A DNA stretch of 64,000 nt, taken from the NCBI GenBank assembly GCA_002435745.1, contig DIWT01000004.1, positions 37,027-101,026 on the forward strand. The letters run 5' to 3'. Shown here piece after piece: positions 17,000 to 25,825 of this stretch. A program made the position numbers and the translations under genes. Within the stretch, counting starts at the first letter, position 1. Each line of letters opens with the position of its first letter. Source of the stretch: a bacterium UBP15_UBA6099 (lineage in GTDB: Bacteria > UBP15 > UBA6099). The notes beneath the pieces were generated by a model, which worked only from the letters and a program-made list of their open reading frames with translations, searched no databases and was not told where the DNA came from.

Positions 17000-18346
17000 T
17001 TACCGCCTGCGCTGTTTGCCGTGCTTCTTATTGTCTTTCTTCTTTTTGTCGTCTTCCGCCGAGTCCTGAGAAGCGGTCTGGGGCGCGCGCGGGGCGGACG
17101 CCGCCGGAGCGGCTTTCTCCCGCCTTGTTTCTCTTTCCTGAACCGGGGCCGGAGCGGAGGCTTTCTTCGACTTGCTACCGGCCGTCTGCGGCGCGCTTGC
17201 CGCTCCCTTCTTCGACTCGAACGTCTTGAACAGATACACCAGCGGAGCGGCTAGGAATATCGACGAGTATCCGCCCGCGAACACTCCCACGCACATGCCG
17301 AGCGCGAAGTCTTTTATGCTTTGTCCGCCGAGCAGCAGGATGGCCACTATAGCCATCTGCGTCGTCAACATGGTGTTTATCGAACGCGCCATGGTTTCCC
17401 AAAGACTCATGTTCACCACGGCGTCGAGCGACATCTTTTTGTTTTTCCTTATGTTTTCCCTCATCCGGTCGAAGATGACTATCGTGTCGTTTATGGAGTA
17501 ACCGAAAACGGTGAGGATTATCGCAACGAACGCGCTGTTCACTTCAAGCTGGAAAATCGAGTAGAAGCCGATGGTGATGATGCAGTCGTGGAGCAGGGCG
17601 ATGATGCCCGCTATGGCGTACCAGAACTCGAACCTGATGGAAATGTAGATAAGCATGCACACGATCGCGATGATGAGAGCGGTCGCGGCGTTATTGCGAA
17701 GCTCAATCCCGAACACCGGGTCCACTTTGTCCTCGCGGGTGAACTGGCGGAATCCGCCAAGCCCGTCATAGAGGGCGGTCGCGAGTTTCTTCTGATCCTC
17801 TTTTTTATCTATTCCGTTGAATCTGAAAGACATATTATAGCGGAGCGCGTCGCCTTCTTCAGTCGGCGGGATTTCTTCCATGTCGATCAAGGTGACAGCG
17901 TCTTCCGGAAAGCCGGCTTTTTTAAGTATGTCTTTGAGTTTGGAGGCTTTTATCTGGTCCTGCATCCGGAGGAGCTTGAAGGAGGCCGGGTCGATCTCGT
18001 GGAACTCGACGTTGAAAGCGATGAGCAGGGAGCGGATTTTCTCGCCGAATGCGATGGCTTTTTGGGGGTCGGCGAACTCTTCCGTCTTGACGGTGAACTC
18101 GTAGCCGCCGGCCATTATCTGCACAGGATTGTGTTTGATGTCGAAGGGAGCCATGACTTTTTCGACGTCGGCTGTTTTCACCGGGACGCCCGTCTGGAAC
18201 CAAAGTATGCGCCCGCCGGTGAAGTCGATGCCGTAGTTGAGCTTGCGGATCCCTAGGGACGCCAGCCCGGTCGTCACCAATAAAATCGCGATGGCGAACC
18301 ACACGTAGCGGGTTTTTATGAAGTCTAATCTGATTCTGGTCTGCAC
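17000..18346 (-). CDS. secF: Protein translocase subunit SecF
   Basis: 448 residues. It has the SecF hallmark YGIDFTGGRILWF after the first membrane segment, a periplasmic P4-type domain, and the later membrane bundle with GYSINDTIVIFDRMREN. With SecD it pulls proteins through the inner membrane using the proton or sodium gradient. The last 80 residues form a low-complexity, charged Lys/Ala/Pro tail (KKKKDNKKHGKQRRR end), longer than in most SecF. The gene follows secD after 31 bp. Confidence 0.95.
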   Translation of the reverse strand: MQTRIRLDFIKTRYVWFAIAILLVTTGLASLGIRKLNYGIDFTGGRILWFQTGVPVKTADVEKVMAPFDIKHNPVQIMAGGYEFTVKTEEFADPQKAIAFGEKIRSLLIAFNVEFHEIDPASFKLLRMQDQIKASKLKDILKKAGFPEDAVTLIDMEEIPPTEEGDALRYNMSFRFNGIDKKEDQKKLATALYDGLGGFRQFTREDKVDPVFGIELRNNAATALIIAIVCMLIYISIRFEFWYAIAGIIALLHDCIITIGFYSIFQLEVNSAFVAIILTVFGYSINDTIVIFDRMRENIRKNKKMSLDAVVNMSLWETMARSINTMLTTQMAIVAILLLGGQSIKDFALGMCVGVFAGGYSSIFLAAPLVYLFKTFESKKGAASAPQTAGSKSKKASAPAPVQERETRREKAAPAASAPRAPQTASQDSAEDDKKKKDNKKHGKQRRR

Positions 18347-18377
18347 TTTTTAAAGCCTCCCGTCAATCTTCGAAATG

Positions 18378-19733
18378 TCAATGAGCAGCAGCCGACCGCT
18401 GATCCTGCTTTGAGGGGCGGACGCCGTATAACGAGAGCGGCTGCAACCCTTTAGAGTTCGATGCCAGCATGAGAAGGACGCGCGTCACTATCAGCGCCGA
18501 GAACATGCCGACCACTATGCCTAAGCTGATGGTGACGGCGAAGCCCCGGATCGGGCCTGTGCCGAACGCGTACAGGACCGCCGTGGCGATGAGCGTGGTG
18601 ACGTTGCCGTCGAGAATGGCCGTGAACGCGCGGGAGAACCCGGCGTCGAGGGCGGCCTTCAGAGTTTTGCCGATACGCAACTCTTCCTTGAGCCGCTCGA
18701 ATATGATTATGTTCGCGTCCACCGCCATGCCGATGGAAAGTATGAGGCCGGCGATGCCGGGCAGGGTGAGCGTGGCGTTCACCAGCGAGAGCATCCCGAA
18801 CGCCACGATGACGTAAAAAACAATCGCCACGTCTGCCAGAACGCCGGGCAGTTTGTAATATAGAGGCATGAATAAGAAGATGAGGACGACGCCGAGGATG
18901 AGGGCGTAAGAACTCTGGCGAATAGAGGCAGCGCCGAGGGTCGGCCCGACCACCCGCTTCTCAAGAACTTCCACCATCACCGGCAGCCGACCCGCGTTCA
19001 ACTGGTTGACCAGCTCGCGGACCTGTTTCTCGGTGAAGTTGCCCTCGATGATGCCGGTTCCGCCGAAGATGGCGGTCTGAATAACCGGGCAGGAAATCAT
19101 CACGCCGTCGAGCGCGATGCAGAGATATTTGTCGATGTTGCGGGCGGTGAACTTGCCGAACTCGTCAGCCGCCGCCTTTTTGAACTCAAACTCGACCACC
19201 GGGCGACCGTACTTGAAGCCGACGCGCGCCGACGCTAGGTCGTCTCCAGAGAACACCACTTTCGCGTCTTCTGGCTTCTCTGTTCCGGCTTCCCAGTACT
19301 TGCCTCGGCTGTCCAAGAACTCCAGCCAAGCCATGCTGACCAGATGCCTTTCGACCTGATCGGCGTCCTGTTCGCCCGATATCTCGACCAGCACCCGGTT
19401 CGTGCCCTGCTTCTGGATAGTGATTTCGCGGACGCCGTCCGGGTCGAGCCTGTTTCGCAGAACCTCGATAAGCCCCTGAACCTTTTCGTCCGTCAGAAGC
19501 TCGTTTTTCGGCGGCAGGGCCTGCACCAAGAAGTGCACTCCGCCCTGCAGGTCCAGTCCGAGGTTCACTGGGAACTTCTTGGACTTGACTGTCCTTTCCA
19601 CCATCTCGTCCCCGACCTTGACCTTCTCGACTTTCGTCTCGATGTCCGTCAGGAAGCGGACTGTGAGCAGTCCCGCGAAAAGAAGCGCGACCGCCGCAAT
19701 CAGGATAACCTGCGGTAAAAGTTTTTTCTGCAT
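18378..19733 (-). CDS. secD: Protein translocase subunit SecD
   Basis: About 451 residues from ATG 19733 (MQKKLLPQVILIAAVALLF); in-frame sequence upstream to 19772 lacks SecD likeness. It has NLGLDLQGGVHFLVQ after the first membrane span, the RLDPDGVREITIQ element, the P1-head region, and the conserved membrane segment IGMAVDANIIIFERLKEEL. It works with SecF in the late step of Sec export. secD precedes secF on the same strand, a usual order. Confidence 0.95.
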   Translation of the reverse strand: MQKKLLPQVILIAAVALLFAGLLTVRFLTDIETKVEKVKVGDEMVERTVKSKKFPVNLGLDLQGGVHFLVQALPPKNELLTDEKVQGLIEVLRNRLDPDGVREITIQKQGTNRVLVEISGEQDADQVERHLVSMAWLEFLDSRGKYWEAGTEKPEDAKVVFSGDDLASARVGFKYGRPVVEFEFKKAAADEFGKFTARNIDKYLCIALDGVMISCPVIQTAIFGGTGIIEGNFTEKQVRELVNQLNAGRLPVMVEVLEKRVVGPTLGAASIRQSSYALILGVVLIFLFMPLYYKLPGVLADVAIVFYVIVAFGMLSLVNATLTLPGIAGLILSIGMAVDANIIIFERLKEELRIGKTLKAALDAGFSRAFTAILDGNVTTLIATAVLYAFGTGPIRGFAVTISLGIVVGMFSALIVTRVLLMLASNSKGLQPLSLYGVRPSKQDQRSAAAH

Positions 19734-19792
19734 GCCTTCCACTCCCGGGCGGCGAGAGCCGCCGCCGCGCAATTTTTAACCCGCATTCAAGC

Positions 19793-19816
19793 CGGAACCG
19801 ACTCTCTCCGGTTCCG
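19793..19816. terminator. Hairpin between the glycyl radical enzyme gene and secD
   Basis: Arms CGGAACCG and CGGTTCCG (8 bp, perfect) with an 8-base loop, about 105 bp past the 3' end of the glycyl radical enzyme gene. No T-run follows on the minus strand, so it is at best a weak terminator of that cluster. Confidence 0.35.
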
Positions 19817-19922
19817 CAACATCAAAGTATTCTATTTGAATTCCATCCCTATATCAACAGGAGATTTAAATTTTGCGCATAGCAAATAAAAAAGCGGTTT
19901 CCACTATTGCGGACGCATTCAA

Positions 19923-22424
19923 TTATATATCTCCGAAAGAAACGCGGTTGATGATGTCGTCTTGGAGCGGGCGGCCGAGGTCGGTGAAATAGGCGCTGTA
20001 GCCGCTGACGCGCACGAGAAGCCCTCTGTGCGAGTCAGGGTCGAGCTGAGCGGCGCGCAGGGTTTCGTCGTCCACGACGTTGAATTGGACGTGCATTCCG
20101 CCCAGCGAGAAGTACCCTCTCAGCATCGCCTCGAATTTCCGCCGGTTCTCTTCATTTTTAAATACGCCGGGCATCAGCTTCATGTTCAGGGAACTGCCGT
20201 TTGTTATTTTCGAGTGTTCTAAAGAAGCGACGGAGCGCATGACGGCGGTCGGTCCGAGAGATTCCGCGCCGTTCACGGGCGACAGGCTGTTCGAGACGGG
20301 TTGTCCGGCGAGGCGTCCGTCCGGAGTGGCGCCAAGAAGGGAGCCGTCCAGCACGTGCATCCCATAAGAGAAAAACCCCGGTCTGAACGCGCCGCCTTTG
20401 CGGATGGATTTGTGTTTTGCGACTTCTTCGCAGAACATGGCTGCGACCTCGCGGGCCATGGCGTCCGCTTCGGGGTTGTCGGAGCCGTAGCGCGGCGTTC
20501 GGCTCGACAGAAACGCTCTCATTTTCTCGCGGCCTCTGAAATTCGTTTTCAGCGCGGCGGAGAGTTCCTTCATAGTGTATTTTTTCTCGTCGAAAACGAA
20601 TTTTTTAATCGCCGTCAGCGAATCGGCGACGGTTCCAAGGCCGCGCGCGCTGATGGAAGCGTAGTTGTATTTCGCCCCGCCTTGAGTCATGTCTTCGGCG
20701 TTCCTTATGCAGCCTTCGAGGGTGGCGGATATGAATGGATTGTGGAACCCTGCGGCGTAAACTTCGTCTTTGGCGTTCACGCAGCGGGCGATGTGAGCGA
20801 CGGTGAAGCTCAACTGCCGCCGAAACGCGTCTAGAAACTGCACGAAGGAGTTGAACTTCGCCGGGTCTCCCGTGCGCGGGCCGGCGCGGCGGCCCGCCAT
20901 CCTTATTCTTCCCTGTGTGAAAACCATCTCAAGAACGCCCGCCAGCGAGATGTCGTTGCCGGAGGTGCAGCCGAAAGTGTTTCCCTGAGACGTCGGCTCC
21001 ACGCACCCTATTATCGCGTAGTCCCTCGCGTCTTCCGTCGAGCAGCCCAGTTCTTCCAGCATCGGGATTATGACATCGTCGTTGAACAGAGCGAGTCCCG
21101 ACGTGGCCGCGTGGACTTCCGAAATCTTCGCGAGGAATTCCGGGGGCGTCTTAGAACTGACCCGGACGGAATATGAGTTGCTCATGCCTTCAATATTTTT
21201 TACCGCGTCGAGGAATAGGAGGGAGAGTTCGTTTGAGGCGTCCTCGCCGTCCGGGCCTGCGCCGCCGAAGGTGGGGGCCATGCTGTCCGCGCCCATTTCC
21301 GACCCGGAATTTTTTCCGAAAGAGGGCAGGGGAATGAGGTTGACGCTCAATTTGACGAGGAGTTCCTCGACGAGTTCGAGCGCGCGGGTCTCGGAGATTG
21401 CGCCGGATTCGACATCTTTTTTGTAGAAGGGAAATAGTATTTGGTCTAGCCGTCCGACGGCGCAGATGCCCGCCAGACCGTAGCTGATTCCGCACATGAC
21501 CTGAGCGAGCCACAAGGATTGGACGGCCTCGTGGAACGATTCGGGCGGCAGCCACGGCGCGCGGGATGTGTGCCGGGCGATAAGCCGCAGTTCTTCTCTA
21601 CGCGCCGGGTCATTCTCGTTCTCCGCCATGCGCGCGGCCAAGTCGGAATATCTTTTTGCGAACATTCGCGCCGCGTCGCAACAGATTATCGTCGCTTCGA
21701 GGAATTTCCGGCCCTCTTCCGTTACGGGCTGTTCGAGTCTGCGCGCCGCCATGTCCCGCAGCCCCTTGAACCCGCAACGCGCAACATTGTTGTGACCGAT
21801 CACAAGATGTCCCTGAGTGTCGAACACGTTGTTCACCATGTTGGGATTGTTCACGGGAAGTTCCGCCGCCGAGCGGGGCAGAGCGCGCCAGCGCCCTTTT
21901 GCGAACACGGACAGGCTTTCCGCCAGCCGGGCCGCTCCGAAGCTTCTGACGAGATCGAACAGCGCGAACGGCGTGAAACCCGGCTTGATGATAAGGCCGT
22001 CGCGCTCGAAGAGGCGGCGCTTGCCGTCCCGGACGGTCTTTCCTCTCCAATATGGCAGAATGTCGTTCAGCAACTCTTTTTTGTCGTCGGGGTCGATGCG
22101 GTACGGCCTGTCCGGGCGGTTCAGCAGGTTCTCAATGTCCATTTCGAGCACGAGGTTCATCTCCCCGCGTTCCACGGGAAGCAGCGTTCCGACAAGCGCG
22201 CTGTTGTGGTTGCCGGCTATAAGCTCCTCGTCGAGGATGAAAACGGTTTTCTTCCGGAGCGTGTTCTCAAACGCTTTCGCCGCGCGGATGGAAGGATGTT
22301 CCCCTTCCGTCCGGCGGTAGGACTCGGTAACATATCTTGCCCGCTCGACGCAGATAGCGTACTGTTCGTCGAGAATCCTTTTTCTCAGGCGCTGAGTCCG
22401 CGATTTCTCTTCAGCAACCGCCAT
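19923..22424 (-). CDS. Glycyl radical enzyme, dehydratase/lyase type
   Basis: 833 residues, full length for the pyruvate formate-lyase superfamily. The glycyl radical loop near the C-terminus reads RVSGYSAYF (Gly808). The active site is GCVEP at 473-477, giving the thiyl Cys474 and Glu476. The Cys-x-Glu pair is that of glycerol/diol dehydratases and C-N or C-S lyases, not pyruvate formate-lyase, which has two adjacent cysteines. The substrate is unknown; the adjacent kinase and glycerol-phosphate-type oxidases suggest a polyol. The radical must be installed by a radical SAM activase, and none is in this cluster. It is the last gene of a minus-strand run, 17 bp after the kinase. Confidence 0.9.
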   Translation of the reverse strand: MAVAEEKSRTQRLRKRILDEQYAICVERARYVTESYRRTEGEHPSIRAAKAFENTLRKKTVFILDEELIAGNHNSALVGTLLPVERGEMNLVLEMDIENLLNRPDRPYRIDPDDKKELLNDILPYWRGKTVRDGKRRLFERDGLIIKPGFTPFALFDLVRSFGAARLAESLSVFAKGRWRALPRSAAELPVNNPNMVNNVFDTQGHLVIGHNNVARCGFKGLRDMAARRLEQPVTEEGRKFLEATIICCDAARMFAKRYSDLAARMAENENDPARREELRLIARHTSRAPWLPPESFHEAVQSLWLAQVMCGISYGLAGICAVGRLDQILFPFYKKDVESGAISETRALELVEELLVKLSVNLIPLPSFGKNSGSEMGADSMAPTFGGAGPDGEDASNELSLLFLDAVKNIEGMSNSYSVRVSSKTPPEFLAKISEVHAATSGLALFNDDVIIPMLEELGCSTEDARDYAIIGCVEPTSQGNTFGCTSGNDISLAGVLEMVFTQGRIRMAGRRAGPRTGDPAKFNSFVQFLDAFRRQLSFTVAHIARCVNAKDEVYAAGFHNPFISATLEGCIRNAEDMTQGGAKYNYASISARGLGTVADSLTAIKKFVFDEKKYTMKELSAALKTNFRGREKMRAFLSSRTPRYGSDNPEADAMAREVAAMFCEEVAKHKSIRKGGAFRPGFFSYGMHVLDGSLLGATPDGRLAGQPVSNSLSPVNGAESLGPTAVMRSVASLEHSKITNGSSLNMKLMPGVFKNEENRRKFEAMLRGYFSLGGMHVQFNVVDDETLRAAQLDPDSHRGLLVRVSGYSAYFTDLGRPLQDDIINRVSFGDI

Positions 22425-22440
22425 GGCTATGCTCCCTTTG

Positions 22441-24021
22441 TCAACATCCCTTTTCGGGGTATCCGGTTATCTGCTGCATTTCTCTAAAAATGGGAAGTAA
22501 TTGCTTGTAAATTTTAGTGTAAACCCGGTCATAGAGGGCGGCATAGAGGGCGACGTTTTCCGGCACAGGCTCGAAGATGTCGCCGGGGCGGGTCATTGCG
22601 GCTACGGCGTCGTCGAAGCTTTTGAAAAAACCGAGGCCGACTGCGGCGACGATGGCGGCTCCGAGAGCTGAAGTCTCGTGAGTGTGAGGTCTCTGCGCGG
22701 GCATCCCGAAGACGTCCGCGCATATCTGCATGGCCGAAGAGCTTTGAGAGCCGCCGCCGGACACGCGCAACCCCGTTATTGGAATTTTATTCTTCTTCTC
22801 GGTCAGTTGCGCGCCTTCTTTCAGCGCGAACACAAGCCCTTCGAGTATGGCGCGGTAAAGGTGGGCGCGTTTGTGGAAGTCGCAGAACCCGATGACGGAG
22901 CCGCGCGCGCATCGGGCCTTGTCCGGAGCCGGCGTCCAGTACGGCTGGAGCGTCAATCCCATCGACCCCGGCGGGATGTCCTTTATCAGAGCGTCGAGAA
23001 GTTGCTCGGGGGATACCCCTTTGTCGCTCGCTTCGAGGCGCTCCTGAAGCCCGAACTCCTCTTTGAACCATGTTATCATCCATGCGCCGCGCAGCACGGC
23101 CACTTCGGTATAGTATCGTCCCGGGACCGCCGAAGGATACGGCGGCCAGAAAGGTTTTAATTCCACATACCTGTCGTTCATCGTGTTGATGGTGGAAATG
23201 GTTCCGAAACTTATGCAGGCGTTTTCAGGGGACACGCAACCGGCGCCGAGAATTTCGCACGCTTTGTCGTTTGCCGCGGCGATTACCGGAAGTCCTGCGG
23301 GGATCCCGGTTTCTTCAGCCGCTTTCCGCGAGATATGGCCCAGCAACCCGGTCGGCGCGATCAGATCGGGCAGTTTTTCAAGCTCGATCGGGAACAACCT
23401 GTGCTTCGGATCGAACCGTCCTGCCCACCGGCCTTTTTTGATGCTGAACGGCACATAGCCGACTATGCTGCCGCTTGAATCCACGAACTCGCCTGTCAGC
23501 TTGAGCGCGAACCATCCTGACAGGTATATGTGTTTATGGACGCGCTTCCAGATTTCCGGCTGATTCTGGCGAATCCAGTTCGATTCGCAATCGCGGATCG
23601 CGCCCTCTATGAGCTCTTCGTATTTAACCGCTTTCAGCAACGGACGGAAGACTGAAGGGATGATGTTGCCGGAGTCGGATTTGCGCTCGTCCAGCCAGAC
23701 GATTGCCGGACGGAGCGGAACTCCGTTCTTATCGACGTCGATAAGCGTGTTCCGTTGAGTGGCAACCGCGACGCCTTTGATCGCTTCTTTCGATTCAATG
23801 TTCCTTTCGAGAAGCTTTTCGCAAGAGCGGCACAACATTTCCCAGAAATATTCCGGCCGTTGTTCCGCCCACCCCGGTTGCGGAGAGCAACAAAGCTCGA
23901 TGGGCGTCTTCACCATGTCGCGGATATTGCCGTCGAAGTCAATCAGCGCGGCCCGTATCGATTGCGTTCCCGCGTCGATTGCGAGCGCCAGTTCCGTTTT
24001 TCCAATCCCTTTTCCAGCCAT
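22441..24021 (-). CDS. FGGY-family carbohydrate kinase (copy 1)
   Basis: About 526 residues from ATG 24021 (a GTG at 24027 is also possible). FGGY_N begins LALAIDAGTQSIRAALIDFD and has ATQRNT and AIVWLDERKSD, the last carrying the likely catalytic Asp. FGGY_C has SFGTISTINTM and GLRVSGGGSQSSSAMQICAD for ATP. It phosphorylates a sugar, polyol or glycerol-like substrate; I cannot name it. A second copy lies at 28399-29979. The C-terminal 200 residues of the two are nearly identical, while residues about 115-150 differ strongly, so substrate choice may differ. It lies between the glycyl radical enzyme and the FAD enzyme. Confidence 0.9.
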   Translation of the reverse strand: MAGKGIGKTELALAIDAGTQSIRAALIDFDGNIRDMVKTPIELCCSPQPGWAEQRPEYFWEMLCRSCEKLLERNIESKEAIKGVAVATQRNTLIDVDKNGVPLRPAIVWLDERKSDSGNIIPSVFRPLLKAVKYEELIEGAIRDCESNWIRQNQPEIWKRVHKHIYLSGWFALKLTGEFVDSSGSIVGYVPFSIKKGRWAGRFDPKHRLFPIELEKLPDLIAPTGLLGHISRKAAEETGIPAGLPVIAAANDKACEILGAGCVSPENACISFGTISTINTMNDRYVELKPFWPPYPSAVPGRYYTEVAVLRGAWMITWFKEEFGLQERLEASDKGVSPEQLLDALIKDIPPGSMGLTLQPYWTPAPDKARCARGSVIGFCDFHKRAHLYRAILEGLVFALKEGAQLTEKKNKIPITGLRVSGGGSQSSSAMQICADVFGMPAQRPHTHETSALGAAIVAAVGLGFFKSFDDAVAAMTRPGDIFEPVPENVALYAALYDRVYTKIYKQLLPIFREMQQITGYPEKGC

Positions 24022-24059
24022 GACCACGCCTTTTAGGAATGACCGCGCATCCTGCCGGG

Positions 24060-25763
24060 TCAGGTTCCGCTCTTGCCTTTCAGCGCGAGTTGCCCGCCGG
24101 GGTTCATTATGTTGTTCGGGTCGAAATGCGTTTTAAGAGCGCGGAGCGCGTCCATCTGCGTTTTTCCCAGATGCTCTTCCATCCAAGGAGACAGCAGTTT
24201 TCCGACTCCGTGATGGTGGCTCAACGAGCCTCCGTTTTCAACAATTGCGCTAACGATTTTGCTGTGAACTTCGTTGTATTCTTCCGGTCTTTCCGGTTTC
24301 AGCACGAAAATGAAATACAGGTTGGTTCCATTCGGATAGAAATGAGACGCGTGGGTCATGCAGATTGAGCCGGGCCTGCTTTTCACGACAGCCCGAACCT
24401 CTTTGTGAAGCCGCAGCAGGTTGTCCCATGTCACGGCTGATTCCAGCGTGTCCGTCACTATGCCGAAGTCCAGAAAATCCTCCCGCATCAGCGGCTCCTT
24501 GTAGCGGGTTTTCTCCCACGCCTTCACAACCACCGCCGGAAGCTTCATCGCTCCGTTCGCGCGACACACTTTTCCTATGCTTTTCTTCACATGTTTCGCG
24601 TATCCCTTCTCTCCCTCCACCGTTCCCATGCACACGCACCTGCTCATCGGCTTCATTACCCGAGCCGACATGAACTTTTCGAAATATGCGTTGTCGAACC
24701 CGTACAATTTCAGCCCCCTGTCGGTTTCCTCAGGGTCGGAAATTCTGTAAACCGCAGGCAACCCGAACTCGGACTGCATGATCTCTCTCGAAGCGTTGAC
24801 AGCCGACTCCCACGATGGGAACATGAAAGCGAAATACTGCCTGTTTTCCGGCATGAAGCGGAATATTTTCATCGTGATTTCCACAAGCGCTCCGAAAGCG
24901 CCCTCGCTGCCTTTCATGATGTCGTTCAGTTTCGGGCCTGTGGCGGTCGCGGGATATTCCAGCGTTTTGAAAGTCCCCGCCGGGGTGACGTATTCCTGCG
25001 AGATCGCTAGGTGGTAGGCGTCTCCATAATACGTGGAAGCCTGCCCGGATCCGAGCGCGGCTATCCAGCCGCCGACGGACGACATCTCGAACGATTGAGG
25101 AAAATGCCCGCATGTGTATCTTCGGGCGGTCTTGAACATCTGAGGCGCGTTGTTCAGCGCCGCCTCGAAATCAGGCCCCATCATGCCCGGTTGAACCGTC
25201 GCCGTCTGGTTCGCCTCGTTGATGTTAAGCAGCTTGTTCATGTGGGTCTTCATAACAAGCGTCACGCCGCCCTTTTCCGGCGCGATTCCCATTACCACGG
25301 AGGATCCTCCGCCATAGACGCAAATCGGTATTCTATGCTTATCGCAGTATTCGACAATGCGGCGGACGTCGTTCTTGTCTCTAGGATGAACCACCGCATC
25401 GGCGACATTCCGGGGCCTGTTCATGCGCAGATCCATCACTTCTTTCATCGTCTGCCCGTGGCTGTATTTTACGCGGTCGTAGTCGTCAGCCGACACGTTT
25501 TCAGAGCCGACAATTGCTTTAAGCGCGTTTATATGCTCGTCGTTTAAACCCGGTTTTCCGCCCAACGAGACCTTCTCGTTTCCTTCGTTCTGTTTACGAG
25601 AAAAATATTCTTCCGTGACGCCGAATTCGGACATCATCATCTCCACAAGCTCGGCGCGAGGATGCTTGAACTCGTTCGGCTCGCCGAACTTAAAAATGGA
25701 ACGGTACGATCCCGGTTCGGGAGCCCGCTCCGTCCAATCCGGCGTGAATTTTTTTCCAGACAT
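24060..25763 (-). CDS. FAD-linked oxidase resembling alkyl-dihydroxyacetonephosphate synthase
   Basis: 567 residues of the vanillyl-alcohol-oxidase/FAD_binding_4 family. The FAD-binding half has RPRNVADAVVHP, PICVYGGGSSVVMG and GHFPQSFEMSSVGGWIA; the C-terminal half has the SHHHGVGKL histidine motif. The opening PGSYRSIFKFGEPNEF and these motifs are closest to alkyl-DHAP synthase, which swaps an acyl chain for an alkyl chain in ether lipid synthesis. Bacterial relatives next to FGGY kinases and GlpD-like genes may instead oxidise a 2-hydroxy acid or polyol product. It lies between kinase copy 1 and the GlpD-like gene. Confidence 0.85.
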   Translation of the reverse strand: MSGKKFTPDWTERAPEPGSYRSIFKFGEPNEFKHPRAELVEMMMSEFGVTEEYFSRKQNEGNEKVSLGGKPGLNDEHINALKAIVGSENVSADDYDRVKYSHGQTMKEVMDLRMNRPRNVADAVVHPRDKNDVRRIVEYCDKHRIPICVYGGGSSVVMGIAPEKGGVTLVMKTHMNKLLNINEANQTATVQPGMMGPDFEAALNNAPQMFKTARRYTCGHFPQSFEMSSVGGWIAALGSGQASTYYGDAYHLAISQEYVTPAGTFKTLEYPATATGPKLNDIMKGSEGAFGALVEITMKIFRFMPENRQYFAFMFPSWESAVNASREIMQSEFGLPAVYRISDPEETDRGLKLYGFDNAYFEKFMSARVMKPMSRCVCMGTVEGEKGYAKHVKKSIGKVCRANGAMKLPAVVVKAWEKTRYKEPLMREDFLDFGIVTDTLESAVTWDNLLRLHKEVRAVVKSRPGSICMTHASHFYPNGTNLYFIFVLKPERPEEYNEVHSKIVSAIVENGGSLSHHHGVGKLLSPWMEEHLGKTQMDALRALKTHFDPNNIMNPGGQLALKGKSGT

Positions 25764-25825
25764 ATTGTCCTCCCATTTTTATCGCGCGTTTTCTGTCTTG
25801 TGTCCGTCGCCATCAACCCGCGGGC

